Shown here: one piece after another, positions 52,696 to 64,000 of the stretch
How positions within the stretch are numbered: the first letter of the stretch is position 1
Layout of the letters: each line of letters starts with the position of its first letter
Origin: Dactylis glomerata
Taxonomy: Eukaryota > Streptophyta > Magnoliopsida > Poales > Poaceae
DNA: 64,000 nt
NCBI GenBank assembly: GCA_007115705.1
Contig: QXEO01000239.1
Span: 2,812,830 to 2,876,829 of the forward strand
Direction of reading: 5' to 3'
Position numbers and translations under genes: made by a program
The notes under the pieces: model-generated
Seen by the model: the letters and a program-made list of their open reading frames with translations, nothing else
The model's database searches: none
What the model was told of the DNA's origin: nothing

Positions 52696-55600
52696 CTTAC
52701 TTAGCAGAAAAAGTAAAAATTGTATACACATAAAAAAATTCCTACATATATGTAGGTTTTTTTTAATCAAAAATCAAGGTAGGGCAGCCACCCTACCTTG
52801 CCCTAAGGGGAGCTCTGCCCCTAGCCGCGTCGTGGTCGAGTAGTGGGTTTATCGGGCTGATGGTGAACAGCTTCTTGCCATCGCTGGACAAGGTCTCATC
52901 GAGCGCATCGAAGAAGTCTCCCTCGGGCACGTGGCACAAGTTGAGGAGCAGCCCATCGCCGGGAACGCCGAGGCTGCCCTGCTTCATCACGAGCTGCATG
53001 AACTCCTGTGAGGAAGAGTTCTTGCGGCGGGACGGGTAGGCCAGGCGCACGCACCAAGCGGTGCTCGGGGTCTAGAAGTTTGGTGGGGTGAAATCACAGA
53101 CATATATCATTATTTAACTGTAAAACTATAGGGATGGGGTGGGGGCATTACCCCTCCCTATACTTGTATTGTATGAAATTTAGTTTGGTCGTTTGTTAAA
53201 GTTTTCAATCAATATCTGATTGCATAACACAAAGTAAAAGCCGCTTCCTTGAATTTTTGTATTATTTACCACAATGTAATAGAAACATATTTAAATAGAA
53301 GTATAACCTACGAATGCACCGATAACAAACATATCTATGTATTTTGAAGCTTGTTATGCTATTATTTATGATACTCGACAACTTCTATTATATTTATTGG
53401 GACTAATATATCAATAGTTATAATAGTGAACACATTTTTCTTTTACACTTTGATGTTTTGGATGGATATTAGACAAAGCGGAAAGTAGCCTCTCATTGCG
53501 GTGAAATTGGAGTCCCTCAAAATTTATCTCTCCCACGAATAGCTCTTAAAATTGTCAAAGTCTTCCCAAACATGATGCCATATGAAATAAATCAAAACAT
53601 GAAAGTTGTGGGTCTTATTTAAAGCTTTCATTTGCCTATTTAAACGTCCAAATCCAAGTTCTTAGGCGACCAGAAAGTCTGCTTTACTTAGCAGAAAATA
53701 GTAAAAATTGTATACACATAAGAAAAATCCTACATATATGTAGTTTTTATCAAAAATCAAGGTAGGGCAGCCACCCTACCTTGCCCTAAGGGGAGCTCTG
53801 CCCCTAGCCGCGTCGAGGTCGAGTAGTGGGTTTATCGGGCCGATGGTGAACATCTTCTTGCCATCGCTGTACATGGTCTCATCGAGCGCGTCAAACAAGT
53901 TTCCCTCGAGCGGGTGACACGAGTTAAGGAGCACCCCGTCACCGGGAATGCCGAGGCCGCCCTGCTTCATCACGAGCTGCATGAACTCCTATGAGGAAGT
54001 GTTCTTGCGGTGGGACGGGTAGGCCAGGCGCGCGCACCAGTTGGTGCTCCGGGTCTAGAATTTTGGTAGGGTGAAATCATAGACATATATCATTATTTAA
54101 CTATAAAATTACACTGGTAGGGTGGGGGGGGCATTGTCCCCCTCCTTGTATTTGTATTGTATGAAATTTAGTTTTCTCGATTGTTAAAGTTTTCAATCAA
54201 CATTTGATTGCATAACGTAAAGTAAAAGCCGCTTCCTTGAATTTTTGTATTATTTACAATAATGTAATAGAAACATATTTAAATAGAAGTATAACCTACG
54301 AATGCACGATAATAAACATATCTATGTATTTTAAGCTTGTTATGCTTTATGTTACTCGACAACTTCTATTATATTTATTAGGACTAAAATATTACTAGTT
54401 ATTATAGTGAACGTATTTTACACTTTGATGTGTTGGATGGATATTAGGCGAAGCGGGAAGTAGCCTCTCATTGTGGTGAAATTTGGAGTCCCTAAAAAAA
54501 TTTCTCTCCCAGGAATAGCTCTTAAAAATCGTCAAAAGTCTCCCCAAACATGATGCCAAATGAAATAAATCAAAACATGAAAGTTGTGGGTCTTTTCAAA
54601 GCTTTCATTTGCCTACTTAAACGTCTAAATCCGAGTTCTTAGGTGACCAAAAAATCCGCTTTACTTAGCAGAAAATAGCAAAAATTGTATACATATAAGA
54701 AAATGCCTACATATATGTAGTTTTTTATATCAAAAATCAAGGTAGGGCAGCCACCCTACCTTGCCCTAAGGGGAGCTCCACCCTTGGCTGCGTCGAGGTC
54801 AACCAGTGGGTTTATTGGGTCGATGGTGAACAACTTCTTGTCGTCACTGGACAGGGTCTCGTCGAGCGCGTCGAGGAAGTCTCCCTCGAGCGCGCGGCAC
54901 GGGTTGAGGAGCAGCCCAACGTCGGGAATGCCGAGGCCACCCTGCTTCGTCACCAGCTGCATGAATTCCTCGGTGAGGAAGAGTTCTAGCAGCTAGACGG
55001 GCAGGCCGAGCGCGTGCACCAAGCGGTGATTGGGGTCCTAGATAGTGGTAGAGAACGGTCTAGAAGTTTGGTAGGGTGAAATCATAGACATATATCATTA
55101 TTTAACTATAAAACTATAGGGGGTATGCCCCCTTTATTTGTATTGTATAAAATTAAGTTTTGCTGATTGTTAAAGGTCTTTAATCAACATCTAATTGCAT
55201 AACGTAAGGTAAAAGCCGTTTATTTGAATTTTTATATTATTTACCATAAGGTAACAGAAAGATATTTAAATAGAAGTAGAACCTACGAATGCACCCATAA
55301 TAAACATATCTATGTATTTTGAAGCTTATTATGCTATTATTTATAATACTCGGCAACTTCTATTATATTTATTGGGTCTAATATATTAATATTTATAATG
55401 AAGGCGTTTTTCTTTTACACTTTGATGTGTTGGATGGATATTAGACAAAGTGGGAAGTAGCCTCTCATTGCGGTGAAATTCGGAGTCTCTCAAAATTTCT
55501 CTTTCCCAGGAATAGTTCTTAAAAATCGTCAAAAGTCTTCCTAATATAATTCCAAATGAAATAAATCAAAATATAAAAGTTATGGGTATTTTCCAAATCT

Positions 55601-56913
55601 TTTATTTGCCTATTTAAATGCCTAAATCTGAGTTCTTAGGCGATCAGAAAGTATGCTTTACTTAGCAGAAAATAGCAAAATATATATATACATAAGAAAA
55701 TGTCTATATATATATGTAGTTTTTTTCAAACTACCTTTCCCTAAGGGAAACTCTGCCCTTGGGAGTATCAACATCTAAAAAAAAGTAGGAGTATGAAAAT
55801 AAAAGGGCACCTTTCGGAATATGCCTGACAACATGTAGACAATGATCTCTCATGTACCAAACCCAACAGATCGTGCATTACTGTACAACTTATAACACCT
55901 AAATATCAGTCAATTGAAGTCATTCAAATCTTAGTTACAAGTTACAACATAACTGCAACTCAATAAGCAGCATGAATCTCAAAACAAATTTAACGGTTTG
56001 GGTATTTTCTCTCAGATACAACCTAGGTGTAACTAGAATATCTCAGTTGCAACCTACATGCAACTAGAAAAATCTCAGTTACAACCCATTTAAACTAGAG
56101 AAATCTCAGTTGCAGTCTACTTATAAATTGGGAAACCTCACTTACAACTCACTTGTAAGTTGTAACTGTCATATTAGCATGAATCGCTAGGCAAGACTAA
56201 TGGCTAAACACACCCTTAGGCACCTAAGAACTAGCAAAATCATAAATTTATCTACTTGTAGATAGACTACCCACGTTTAATAATTTGTGATGTTTGGGGT
56301 GCTGTTTTGGCACCCGGGAGCCTATGCTCCCGGTTATTGAAATCTGTTGAAAAAGAATTAAAATGTTAAATAAATTTGACAGATAATTCCGCGTGTAAAT
56401 CTCGACACTCTATGTGCTCATAAAGTCATTTATAAGATTTTTTTTATATATTTTTGGGTTGTGTTTAAGAAGAAAAAATTCGGTGCTAAGAAAAGCTTTG
56501 CACGAGACATATTTTTGTATTTTTATACAAAACATAAAAATATCAGTTTTCCACAAAACTTGGCGACACACATAGAATATTGAGACAATATGTGTTAAAT
56601 TATTGTTTGATTTTTTGGGCACTTTGACATGTTTTTTTGTGTGGTAGGAGCATATGCTCCCATGTGCTAAATTAAATATCTGGTTATGTTTCGGCAAAAT
56701 AATTTAGTTTGCTAAAACGTGTTACATTAAGAATCAAAGGTACTTCCTTCCATCCGAATTACTTGTCGTGAAATGAGTGAACAACGGATAAGTATTTTGA
56801 ATTAGAGGACATACTTTTAAATCGAGGCCGTCAAGGAAGTCTCCCTCAAGGGTGCAACACGAATTCTAGAGCAGCCCGGCGCCAAGAACGTCGAGGTCGC
56901 CCTGCTACGTGAA
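52696..56913. repeat. Gene-fragment tandem array and spacer (unit 2)
   Basis: Copy of 3303-7523, with units from 52697, 53684, 54661 and a truncated one from 55658. Glycosyltransferase fragments on the minus strand lie at 52793-53050, 53776-53982, 54756-54962 and ~56830-56908, all as open as in unit 1. The minisatellite starts at 56011. Confidence 0.8.
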
Positions 56914-57980
56914 TGATACGTCTCAAACGTATCTATAATTTTTGATGCTCCATGCTTGTTTATACACCATTTGCTTTGTGTTTTGTTACACTTCGTGGCG
57001 TTTTTATGTATTTTCTAGAACTAACGTACTAATGAGATGCCACAGTGCCAGTTCCCTGTTTTTTGCTGTTTTTGTGTTTCAGAAAAGCTACATAGGAAAT
57101 ATTCTCGGAATTGGACGAAACGAAGCCCGAACCTCCCATTTTTCCCGGACACATGACGAAGACCGAAGGAGAGCCGGAGGGGAGCCAGGGAGCAACCACA
57201 CCAAGGGGTGGCGCGCCCTCCTGGCCCACGCCACCACATGGTGTGGGGGCCCTGGTCCACCTCTGACATCGCCCTTTTGCCTATTTAAAGCCTCCGTCTC
57301 TGAAACCCTAAATCAATCGGTATTTTTCGAGAAAGAGTTCTGCAGCTCCGCCGCCGCCACCGACGAATTTTGGGGCACAAAAGTCTCTGTTCCGGCACCC
57401 TGTCGGGATGGGGAAGTGCCCCCGGAGCCATCTCCATCGACGCCATCGCCTCCACCGCCGTCTCCATCGACTTTACCGCCATCTCCACCAACGTTGTTGT
57501 CTCCTATGATGAGGAGGGACTAGTTCTCCCCCGGGACTGAGGGCTCTACCGGTAGCTATGTGGTTCATCTCTCTCTCTCCTATGATGTGATCTATATATG
57601 ATCGTGAGCTTTGTATCTAGTTGAATTGGTAGATGCTATTCTTCATATATTAGGATACTCCCATGCTTTATTATTGTAATCTCTGAAGACACCTTGTACC
57701 ATGATGTGAAGGTGACAGTGTGCACATTATGTGTGTCTCTTTGGCTAGTGTCTCTATGAATTGTTGGTGTTTGTTGGAACCATCTAGTGCGCTCAAGGTG
57801 ATAGTGTGGGGCAATCTAGTTTGGGGAAATGCAAACTTTGAGGAGTGCTTCGTAAACCTACACATGATTAGTATTCGTTATCCATTAGAGAATAGTTTTG
57901 AGTGGCATAGTGAAGATAGTTATTTATGTGTTCAATTATGTTATCTTTGTTGAGAGTGTCCACTAGTGAAAGTATGATCC
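56914..57980 (+). mobile_element. B2' LTR, truncated (unit 2)
   Basis: Copy of 7524-8588, again cut at GATCC by B3'. The left hairpin arm reads GGTGGCGCG where unit 1 has GGTGGCACG. Confidence 0.8.
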
Positions 57981-59609
57981 TGATGGCTTGTAAGTACAGC
58001 TCGTTGGGAACCCCAAGAGGAAGGTATGATGAGCACATCAGCAAGTCTTCCCTCAGTTGTGAAACCAAGGTTTATCGAACCAGTAGGAGAAAGCCAAACT
58101 TCAGTAGGTGATGCTTGCTAGCTTCGTGACACTCCAGACAATGGAGCCAAAAATATTACTGGTGCATCTTCACCTAGCAGTGACGTGAAACCTGCACACA
58201 ACACAACCAAGAACTTTGCTCCCAACTTACGATGAGGTTGTCAATCTCACCGGTTTGCTGTAAACAAAGGATTGAGCGTATCGAGTGGTAAAAGAATAAT
58301 AGTATGCAAGAAAGTAAACAGTACAAGTAAAAGTAAAACAGTATAGCAATGTAAAGGAAATTGCACCGGGGTCCATAGTTCACTAGTGTTGTCTCTCCAT
58401 AAGATAAATAACAACATGTGGGTAAACAAATTACAGTTGGGCAATTGATAGAATAAAGATAACGTACATATGTCATGAGGATCACTATGAGATTCACTCT
58501 GGGCATTACGACAAAATACATAGACCGCCATCCAACTGCATCTATGACTAAAAATCCACTCGCGGGGAGTCATCCGAGAACCCTTGAGTATTAAGTTGCG
58601 AATAACAGATAATTGCATTAAGCAAAGTGTATAATGTAAACAAAGCAAATGTCCTTGGACACAAGAATGTTGTTTTCTCCCTAGTGGCAATAGCACATCT
58701 ACAACCTTAGAGGTTTCTGTCACTCCCCCAGATTACTAGAGGCATGAACCCAACTATCGAGCATAAATACTCCCTCTTGGAGTCACTAGAATCTACTCGG
58801 CAAAGATAGCTACTAGCAACGGAAAGCATGCAAGATCATAAACAACATAGAGATAACATAAAGATATATATTCAGCGCATCAACTTAACATAGTACCAAT
58901 ACTCATCGGATCCCAACAAACACAACATGTAGAATTACATAAAGATGATCCTGATCATGTAGGGCAGCTCGCAAGATCTAAACATGAAGCACATGGTGGA
59001 GGAGACAACCATCTAGCTACTGCTATGGACCCGTAGTCCAAGGTAGACTACTCACACATCACTCCGGAGGCGACCATGGTGGTGTAGAAGGCCTCTGGCA
59101 GGGATTCCCCTCTCCAGCAGGGTGCCGGGAAGAGCTCCTGGATCCTCCCGATCTCACGACGGCGATGGTGGCGGCTTGCAGTATGTTTCGTGGAAAAGAG
59201 ATCCGTCCCTTAGGTTTTTCCCGTCGAGGGGAACTTATAGGCCAAAGGACAGCGTCAGAAGGTGGGCCACCTAGCCTCACCATATGGTGGCACGGCTAGG
59301 GGCTGGGCCGCGCCACCCTATGGTGAGCCTGGCCCCTGGCCCCCCGCCGTCTCATCTTCGGTCTTCGCGAAGCCTCGGTAAAAATAGGAGGTTTGGCTTT
59401 TGTTTCATCCAATTCTGAGAATATTTCCTGTGTAGCTTTTCGGAAACACAAAAACAGCAGAAAACAGGGAACTCGCACTGTGGCATCTCGTTAATAGGTT
59501 AGTTCCGGAAAATGCATAAAAATGCCATGAAGTGTAACAAAATACAAAGCAAATGGTGTATAAACAAGCATGGAGCATCAAAAATTATAGATACGTTTAA
59601 GACGTATCA
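57981..59609 (-). mobile_element. B3' 3' LTR (unit 2)
   Basis: Copy of 8589-10217 with the same ends and the hairpin at about 59276-59327. It is followed by 72 bp of internal DNA and CATGC at 59682-59686. Confidence 0.8.
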
Positions 59610-59686
59610 AGCATCCCCAAGCTTAACTCCTGCTCGTCCTTGAGTAGGTAAGTGATAATAAAAGAATAATTTTTGAGGTGACATGC

Positions 59687-62600
59687 TGATACGTCCATAT
59701 TGCATCACTATTTTGTATCATAATTTACTGTTATTCATTGATATATTTCATATTTAGATATGATACTTATGTTATTTCCTTTGTTTTCACATGTTTGATG
59801 ATCATTGGAGGATTTGCTGTCGGAGTCAGGATTCCGCTGGAAAAGGACCGTCAAGACACCATATTTCGGAAGATCAGGAAAATTTCAGAAAAATACCAGA
59901 AAATTCTATTTTACCAAAAGACTCCGGGAGCCAGAAGGAGAAGGAGAGAGGAGCCAGGGGGCGGCCTCACGCACAGGGGGCGCGGCCTGACCCCTGACCG
60001 CGCCGGCCCTGTGTGAGGCCACCCTGGCCCAGTTCTGGTCTCGCCCCTTCGCGTACCTCATCGTCCCCGAAAACCTAAGTCAGGGGGGGCTCAGAGATAG
60101 ACACAGCCGCCTCTGCGGGGCGGAAAACACCAGAGAGAGAAAAGCTCTCCGGCAGGGAGAAATCTGCCGGGGAAATTCCTTCCCGGAGAGGGGAGATCGT
60201 CGCCATCGTCATCATCATCGCACCGGACTTCATCGGGATCATCATCATCTCCATCACCAGCACCTTCATCTCCACCATCACCACGCCATCCCTCTGTAAC
60301 ATCTTGAGTTGGATCTTGTTATATTCTTAGGGGAAACTTTCCCGGTGTTGATTACTCTTGTAGTTGATGCTATTGAGTGGAACCGTTGAATTAAGGTTTA
60401 TGTTCAGATTGTTATTTACCATTATTTCACCTCTGATCATGATCCATATGATGTCTTGTGAGTAGTTCGTTTAGTTCTTGAGGACATGGGAGAAGTCAAG
60501 ATGTTAGTAGTGAATTATTGTTGAGAAATATTTAATGGTTTGATATTGTTGTGGTGCTATTTCACTAGTGGTGTCATGTGAACGTCGACTACATGATACT
60601 TCACCATTTATGGGCCTACTGAGATGCATTGTGTATTTGGCTACCAATTGTGGGGTTGCTGGAGTGACAGAAACCTAAACCTCCGTTGGGAAACCATTGC
60701 ACCAGGAAGCGTAGGATCATAGAGTTTAAGGCTGTGGTTAGATTTATCTTAATTACTTTCTTGTATTTGCGGATGCTTGCAAGGGGTATAATCACAAGTG
60801 TGTATTTATCCTAGTAAGGGTAGTGCGCTAGCACAGGTTCACCCCCATAACACCTATCAAACCAATAAAGACTATTAGCGGTATGAAGCGAAAGCTCTTG
60901 ACAGAAACTCCCGTGTGTCCTCGAGAACGTTTGGTTACTATAAGTTACACAACCGGCTTGTCCTTTGCTGAAGAAAGGATTGGGCCACTTGCTGCAATTG
61001 TTACTACTGTCTTTTATTTACTCGCACTTTATTTACTTGTATTACCAAATACCCCTGAAAACCTGTTTGCTAGTATTTACAGTGAATCCTTGATCAAAAC
61101 CACTTGTCAACACCTTCTGCTCCTCGTTGGGTTCGACACTCTTATTTATCGAAAGTACTACGATACACCCCCTATACTTGTGGGTCATCAAGACTATTTT
61201 CTGGCGCCGTTGCCGGGGAGTGTAGCGCTATTGAAGAGTGGAATTGGTAAAGGTAACTGTCGCTGTGAGTATTGTTTTTATTTTTGTCTTTTACTTTTAT
61301 TTTACTTTGCTATGGAGAACTCTCCATTTGGTTTCCTATTTGGAAACACATCTACTACTGCTGCACATGTGGATGAACCACCACCGCCACCACCTGCTGA
61401 AATTGATCCTTTTAAAATACCTATGAAAATTATTGGGCGTATTATGGATAACGGCTATTCAGGAGATGGAACTGTCCATCCGGGTGATCACTTATTATTT
61501 ATACATGAATTATGCGAGTTATTCAGGTGTGCAGGTATTTCACCAAGCCAGGTCAAGAAGAAGCTATTCTCTTTATCATTGAAAGGCAGAGCTGAGGAGT
61601 GGTATCGACTGCTCCAAGATGGTCCATCTATGGCATGGGAGGACATTGTACCTCTCTTTTATTCCAAGTTTTATCCTCCAAGTGAAATCCATAAAGATCG
61701 TAATCGGATATATAATTTTTGGCCTCATGATGGAGAGAGTATTGCCCAAGCCTGGGGGAGATTGAAGTTACTAATGCTCAAATGCCCCATTCATGAGCTC
61801 CCAAATAATATTGTTATTGATAATTTTTATGCGCGACTTACTCTTCCTGATAAGGATTACTTGGATGCTTCTTGCTTTGGATCATTTACTCATATGAAAG
61901 AAGACGCTAAGTGGAAACTTCTTGACCGTATACAAGAGAATGCTGAAGGATGGGAAAACGACAAAGGTAGGAAGTCAGGTATAAACTATGATTATGAATG
62001 CATTAAATCTTTTATGGGAACCGATGACTTTCATAGTGTTAGCACTGCTTATGGTCTTGATTCACAAATACTTGCTAATTGTCTTAAGGCCTTTGCCTCT
62101 TATCTTGATGTTCCAAAGAAAGATTGGAACAAATATCATGCACCTTATAAAGACTCCATTAGTCATATACCTGCTGCAGCTACTGAAGTTTGTACTGTTG
62201 ATAGCATTGTGCCTGAACCTTATTTTGAGAAGACACCTTTCCCTGCTAAGGTAAAGAAGTATTCTACTTTGGTAAGTGTGTCTAATAAAAGTACTAAGAA
62301 AGCTGCAGAACCTGATGAGCAAATTACTATTAAGTCTCTTGTAGCTATATTGAAGGATCTTGTTACTAAAGATGTAGGGGATGAATATATTCTTTTTTGT
62401 GAAGATGCTTCTAACATTCTCTCACATCCTAAAAAGCATAGGAAAACGAGTGTTCCTGTTATTTCTGTCAGGATTGGAGATCATTGCTATTATGGTTTAT
62501 GTGATATTGGTGCTAGTGCAAGTGCTATTCCTTTAGAGCTTTACAAAGAAATTATGCATGAGATTGGCGCTTGTGAACTTGAAGATATTGATGTGGTTGT

Positions 62601-64000
62601 TCAGCTTGCTAACAGAGAGACTGTTTGGCCTCTTGGTATTGTTCGAGATATGGAAGTTCTTTGCGGTAAGACTAAATACCCTACTAATTTTCTAGTACTT
62701 GGTAAGGAGGCTAGTAAAACTTGTCCTATTATTTTTGGTAGACCATTTTTGAACACTTGTGGCACCGTGATAGATTGTAAGAAGCAATTCATGGAAGATC
62801 ACGAAAGTGATGTTTTCAGTAAGGAAAGAGAAGAGATTGACGATATTCTTCTTCGTCAACCACCATTAATCAAGCATAATCTACCTGTGGAGGATCTCGG
62901 TACCACTTTGCCACCTAAGGAAGATCCTGTGTTTGAATTAAAGCCTTTTCCTGATAATCTTAAATATGCTTACATAGATGATAAGAAAATATATCCTGTT
63001 ATTATTAGCTCTAAACTTTCAGGAAAAGAAGAAGAAAGATTATTGGAGATATTGAGGAAACACCGAGGAGCTATGGGATATACTCTTGATGATTTAAAAG
63101 GGATTTCTCCCACTTTATGTCAGCATGCCATTAATATGGAGAAAGACGCGAAGCCAGTCGTGGAGCATCAACGCCGCCTAATTCCCAAGATGAAGGATGT
63201 GGTAAGAAATGAGGTATTAAAGCTCCTTGATGCTGGTATTATTTATCCTATTGCTGATAGTAGATGGGTTAGTCCTGTTCATTGTGTTCCTAAGAAAGGA
63301 GGTATGACTGTTGTGCCTAATGAGAATAACGAGCTTATTCCTCAAAGGGTAGTAGTTGGTTATAGGATGTGCATTGATTATAGGAAGGTAAACAAAGTTA
63401 CTAAGAAAGATCATTGTCCTTTACCGTTTATAGATCAGATGCTAGAAAGGTTATCTAAGAAAACTCATTTTTGTTTCCTTGATGGTTATTCTGGTTTTTC
63501 TCAAATTGTTGTTAAAAAGGAAGATCAAGAGAAAACCACTTTTACTTGTCCTTATGGAACTTATGCTTATAGACGTATGCCGTTTGGTTTATGCAATGCT
63601 CCTGCTACTTTTCAAAGATGCATGTCTGCTATTTTTCATGGCTTTTGTGAAGAGATTGTGGAGGTCTTCATGGACGATTTCTCCGTCTATGGAACTTCTT
63701 TTGATAATTGTTTGCACAACCTTGATAAAGTTTTGCAGAGATGCGAAGAAACTAACCTTGTTCTTAATTGGGAGAAATGCCACTTTATGGTAAATGAAGG
63801 AATTGTCCTTGGACATAAAATTTCTGAAAGAGGTATTGAAGTTGACAGAGCAAAAGTGGAGGCAATTGAGAAAATGCCCTGTCCCAGAGATGTTAAAGGT
63901 ATTCGTAGTATTCTTGGTCATGCTGGTTTCTATAGGAGGTTTATTAAAGATTTCTCTAAGATTTCAAAGCCTCTTACTAATCTTCTTCAAAAATATGTAC
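59687..64000 (+). mobile_element. Element A' (unit 2), 5' part, runs off the window
   Basis: 5' LTR at 59687-61190, primer binding site at ~61202, gag-pol from 61312. Same CATGC site as A, so it is a duplicate and not an independent insertion. About 11 substitutions separate its 5' LTR from that of A. Confidence 0.9.
61312..64000 (+). CDS. gag-pol: Element A' gag-protease-pol, open to the window end
   Basis: Starts at the same ATG as A gag and stays in one frame for ~896 codons without a stop to the window edge. It has the gag domain, an intact protease aspartate (GAT at 62503-62505, CDIGASAS) and GRPFLNTCGTVID. The frame continues through TGT AAG at ~62776, where A has lost a T. Reverse transcriptase follows, with FMDD at ~63667-63678. 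Relative to A, 150 bp (50 codons) between protease and reverse transcriptase are deleted in frame at ~62785. One change (DHYP to DHCP) near 63416 is private to this copy. RNase H and integrase are outside the window. Confidence 0.85.
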   Translation, partial: MENSPFGFLFGNTSTTAAHVDEPPPPPPAEIDPFKIPMKIIGRIMDNGYSGDGTVHPGDHLLFIHELCELFRCAGISPSQVKKKLFSLSLKGRAEEWYRLLQDGPSMAWEDIVPLFYSKFYPPSEIHKDRNRIYNFWPHDGESIAQAWGRLKLLMLKCPIHELPNNIVIDNFYARLTLPDKDYLDASCFGSFTHMKEDAKWKLLDRIQENAEGWENDKGRKSGINYDYECIKSFMGTDDFHSVSTAYGLDSQILANCLKAFASYLDVPKKDWNKYHAPYKDSISHIPAAATEVCTVDSIVPEPYFEKTPFPAKVKKYSTLVSVSNKSTKKAAEPDEQITIKSLVAILKDLVTKDVGDEYILFCEDASNILSHPKKHRKTSVPVISVRIGDHCYYGLCDIGASASAIPLELYKEIMHEIGACELEDIDVVVQLANRETVWPLGIVRDMEVLCGKTKYPTNFLVLGKEASKTCPIIFGRPFLNTCGTVIDCKKQFMEDHESDVFSKEREEIDDILLRQPPLIKHNLPVEDLGTTLPPKEDPVFELKPFPDNLKYAYIDDKKIYPVIISSKLSGKEEERLLEILRKHRGAMGYTLDDLKGISPTLCQHAINMEKDAKPVVEHQRRLIPKMKDVVRNEVLKLLDAGIIYPIADSRWVSPVHCVPKKGGMTVVPNENNELIPQRVVVGYRMCIDYRKVNKVTKKDHCPLPFIDQMLERLSKKTHFCFLDGYSGFSQIVVKKEDQEKTTFTCPYGTYAYRRMPFGLCNAPATFQRCMSAIFHGFCEEIVEVFMDDFSVYGTSFDNCLHNLDKVLQRCEETNLVLNWEKCHFMVNEGIVLGHKISERGIEVDRAKVEAIEKMPCPRDVKGIRSILGHAGFYRRFIKDFSKISKPLTNLLQKYV

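Larger units (their letters stand above)
49648..64000 (+). repeat. Tandem duplication unit 2 (first 14.4 kb)
   Basis: This collinear copy of 260-14757 contains B1', the gene-fragment array, B2', B3' and the first 4.3 kb of A'. Because A' has the same CATGC insertion site inside B3', the duplication followed the insertion of A. Copy-specific changes include a 16-bp deletion in unit 1 near 728 between TACT repeats, an 11-bp deletion near 50240 and a 150-bp deletion near 62785. These differences and the scattered substitutions argue against an assembly artefact. Confidence 0.85.

Noticed and set aside
1..64000. tRNA, rRNA, microRNA host gene or intact host protein gene
   Set aside because: No cloverleaf, rRNA block or intact host gene was recognised on either strand; long inverted repeats are all inside LTRs or element 3' regions.
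49648..64000. Second copy as an assembly duplication artefact
   Set aside because: The copies differ by scattered substitutions, 11-, 16- and 150-bp indels and coding differences, which favours a real duplication, though read-level support would settle it.

Overview
This is a repeat-dense stretch of a large plant genome, most likely a cool-season grass (Pooideae: wheat, oat or ryegrass relatives). The basis is TGATACGTC-type LTRs, Athila- and Tat-lineage Ty3 retrotransposons nested inside each other, and no intact host gene. The only host-gene-like DNA is short fragments resembling one exon of a zeatin O-glucosyltransferase-type UDP-glycosyltransferase. Genus cannot be fixed by eye.

Layout. 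The first 3.3 kb is the 3' end of an Athila-like element (B1; LTR 1758-3302). Then come a tandem array of ~1-kb units with glycosyltransferase fragments (3303-~6380) and an AT-rich spacer. Next is an LTR start (B2, 7524-8588), broken by a minus-strand, pol-less Athila-like element (B3, from 8589; TSD side GATCC). B3 is interrupted twice. Element A is a complete Athila element at 10295-20675 (TSD CATGC). Element C is a minus-strand, pol-less Tat-like element at 21318-45799 (TSD CCTCC). C is itself split by D, a complete 15.2-kb plus-strand Tat element at 26109-41273 (TSD GCTAG). B3 resumes at 45800 with noncoding DNA, protease and gag, up to ~49647.

At ~49648 the sequence jumps back to a near-identical copy of positions 260 onward, and this runs to the window end (B1', array', B2', B3', A'). 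The simplest reading is a direct tandem duplication of a 49.4-kb unit, with one full unit and the first 14.4 kb of the second inside the window. Counts by eye give an order of events. C LTRs differ at about 10 of 334 sites, A LTRs at about 23 of 1504, the two copies of the A 5' LTR at about 11 of 1504, and D LTRs at 1 of 944. So C, then A, then the duplication, then D; D should be missing from the second unit.

How the genes work together. A and D carry gag, protease, reverse transcriptase, RNase H and integrase on the sense strand. D is nearly intact, with gag and pol in one frame separated by a single TAG. On its antisense strand, between pol and the 3' LTR, D has a separate multi-exon gene. 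Its seven coding exons join in phase through GT-AG introns to 1,152 codons, and it has its own TATA-like box and leader intron. C has a decayed homologue in the same antisense position although it has lost pol. A carries a third sense ORF behind an LTR-like internal promoter. The LTRs share a GC-rich hairpin 36-37 bp upstream of the TATA box. These antisense genes and hairpin promoters are the most interesting content.
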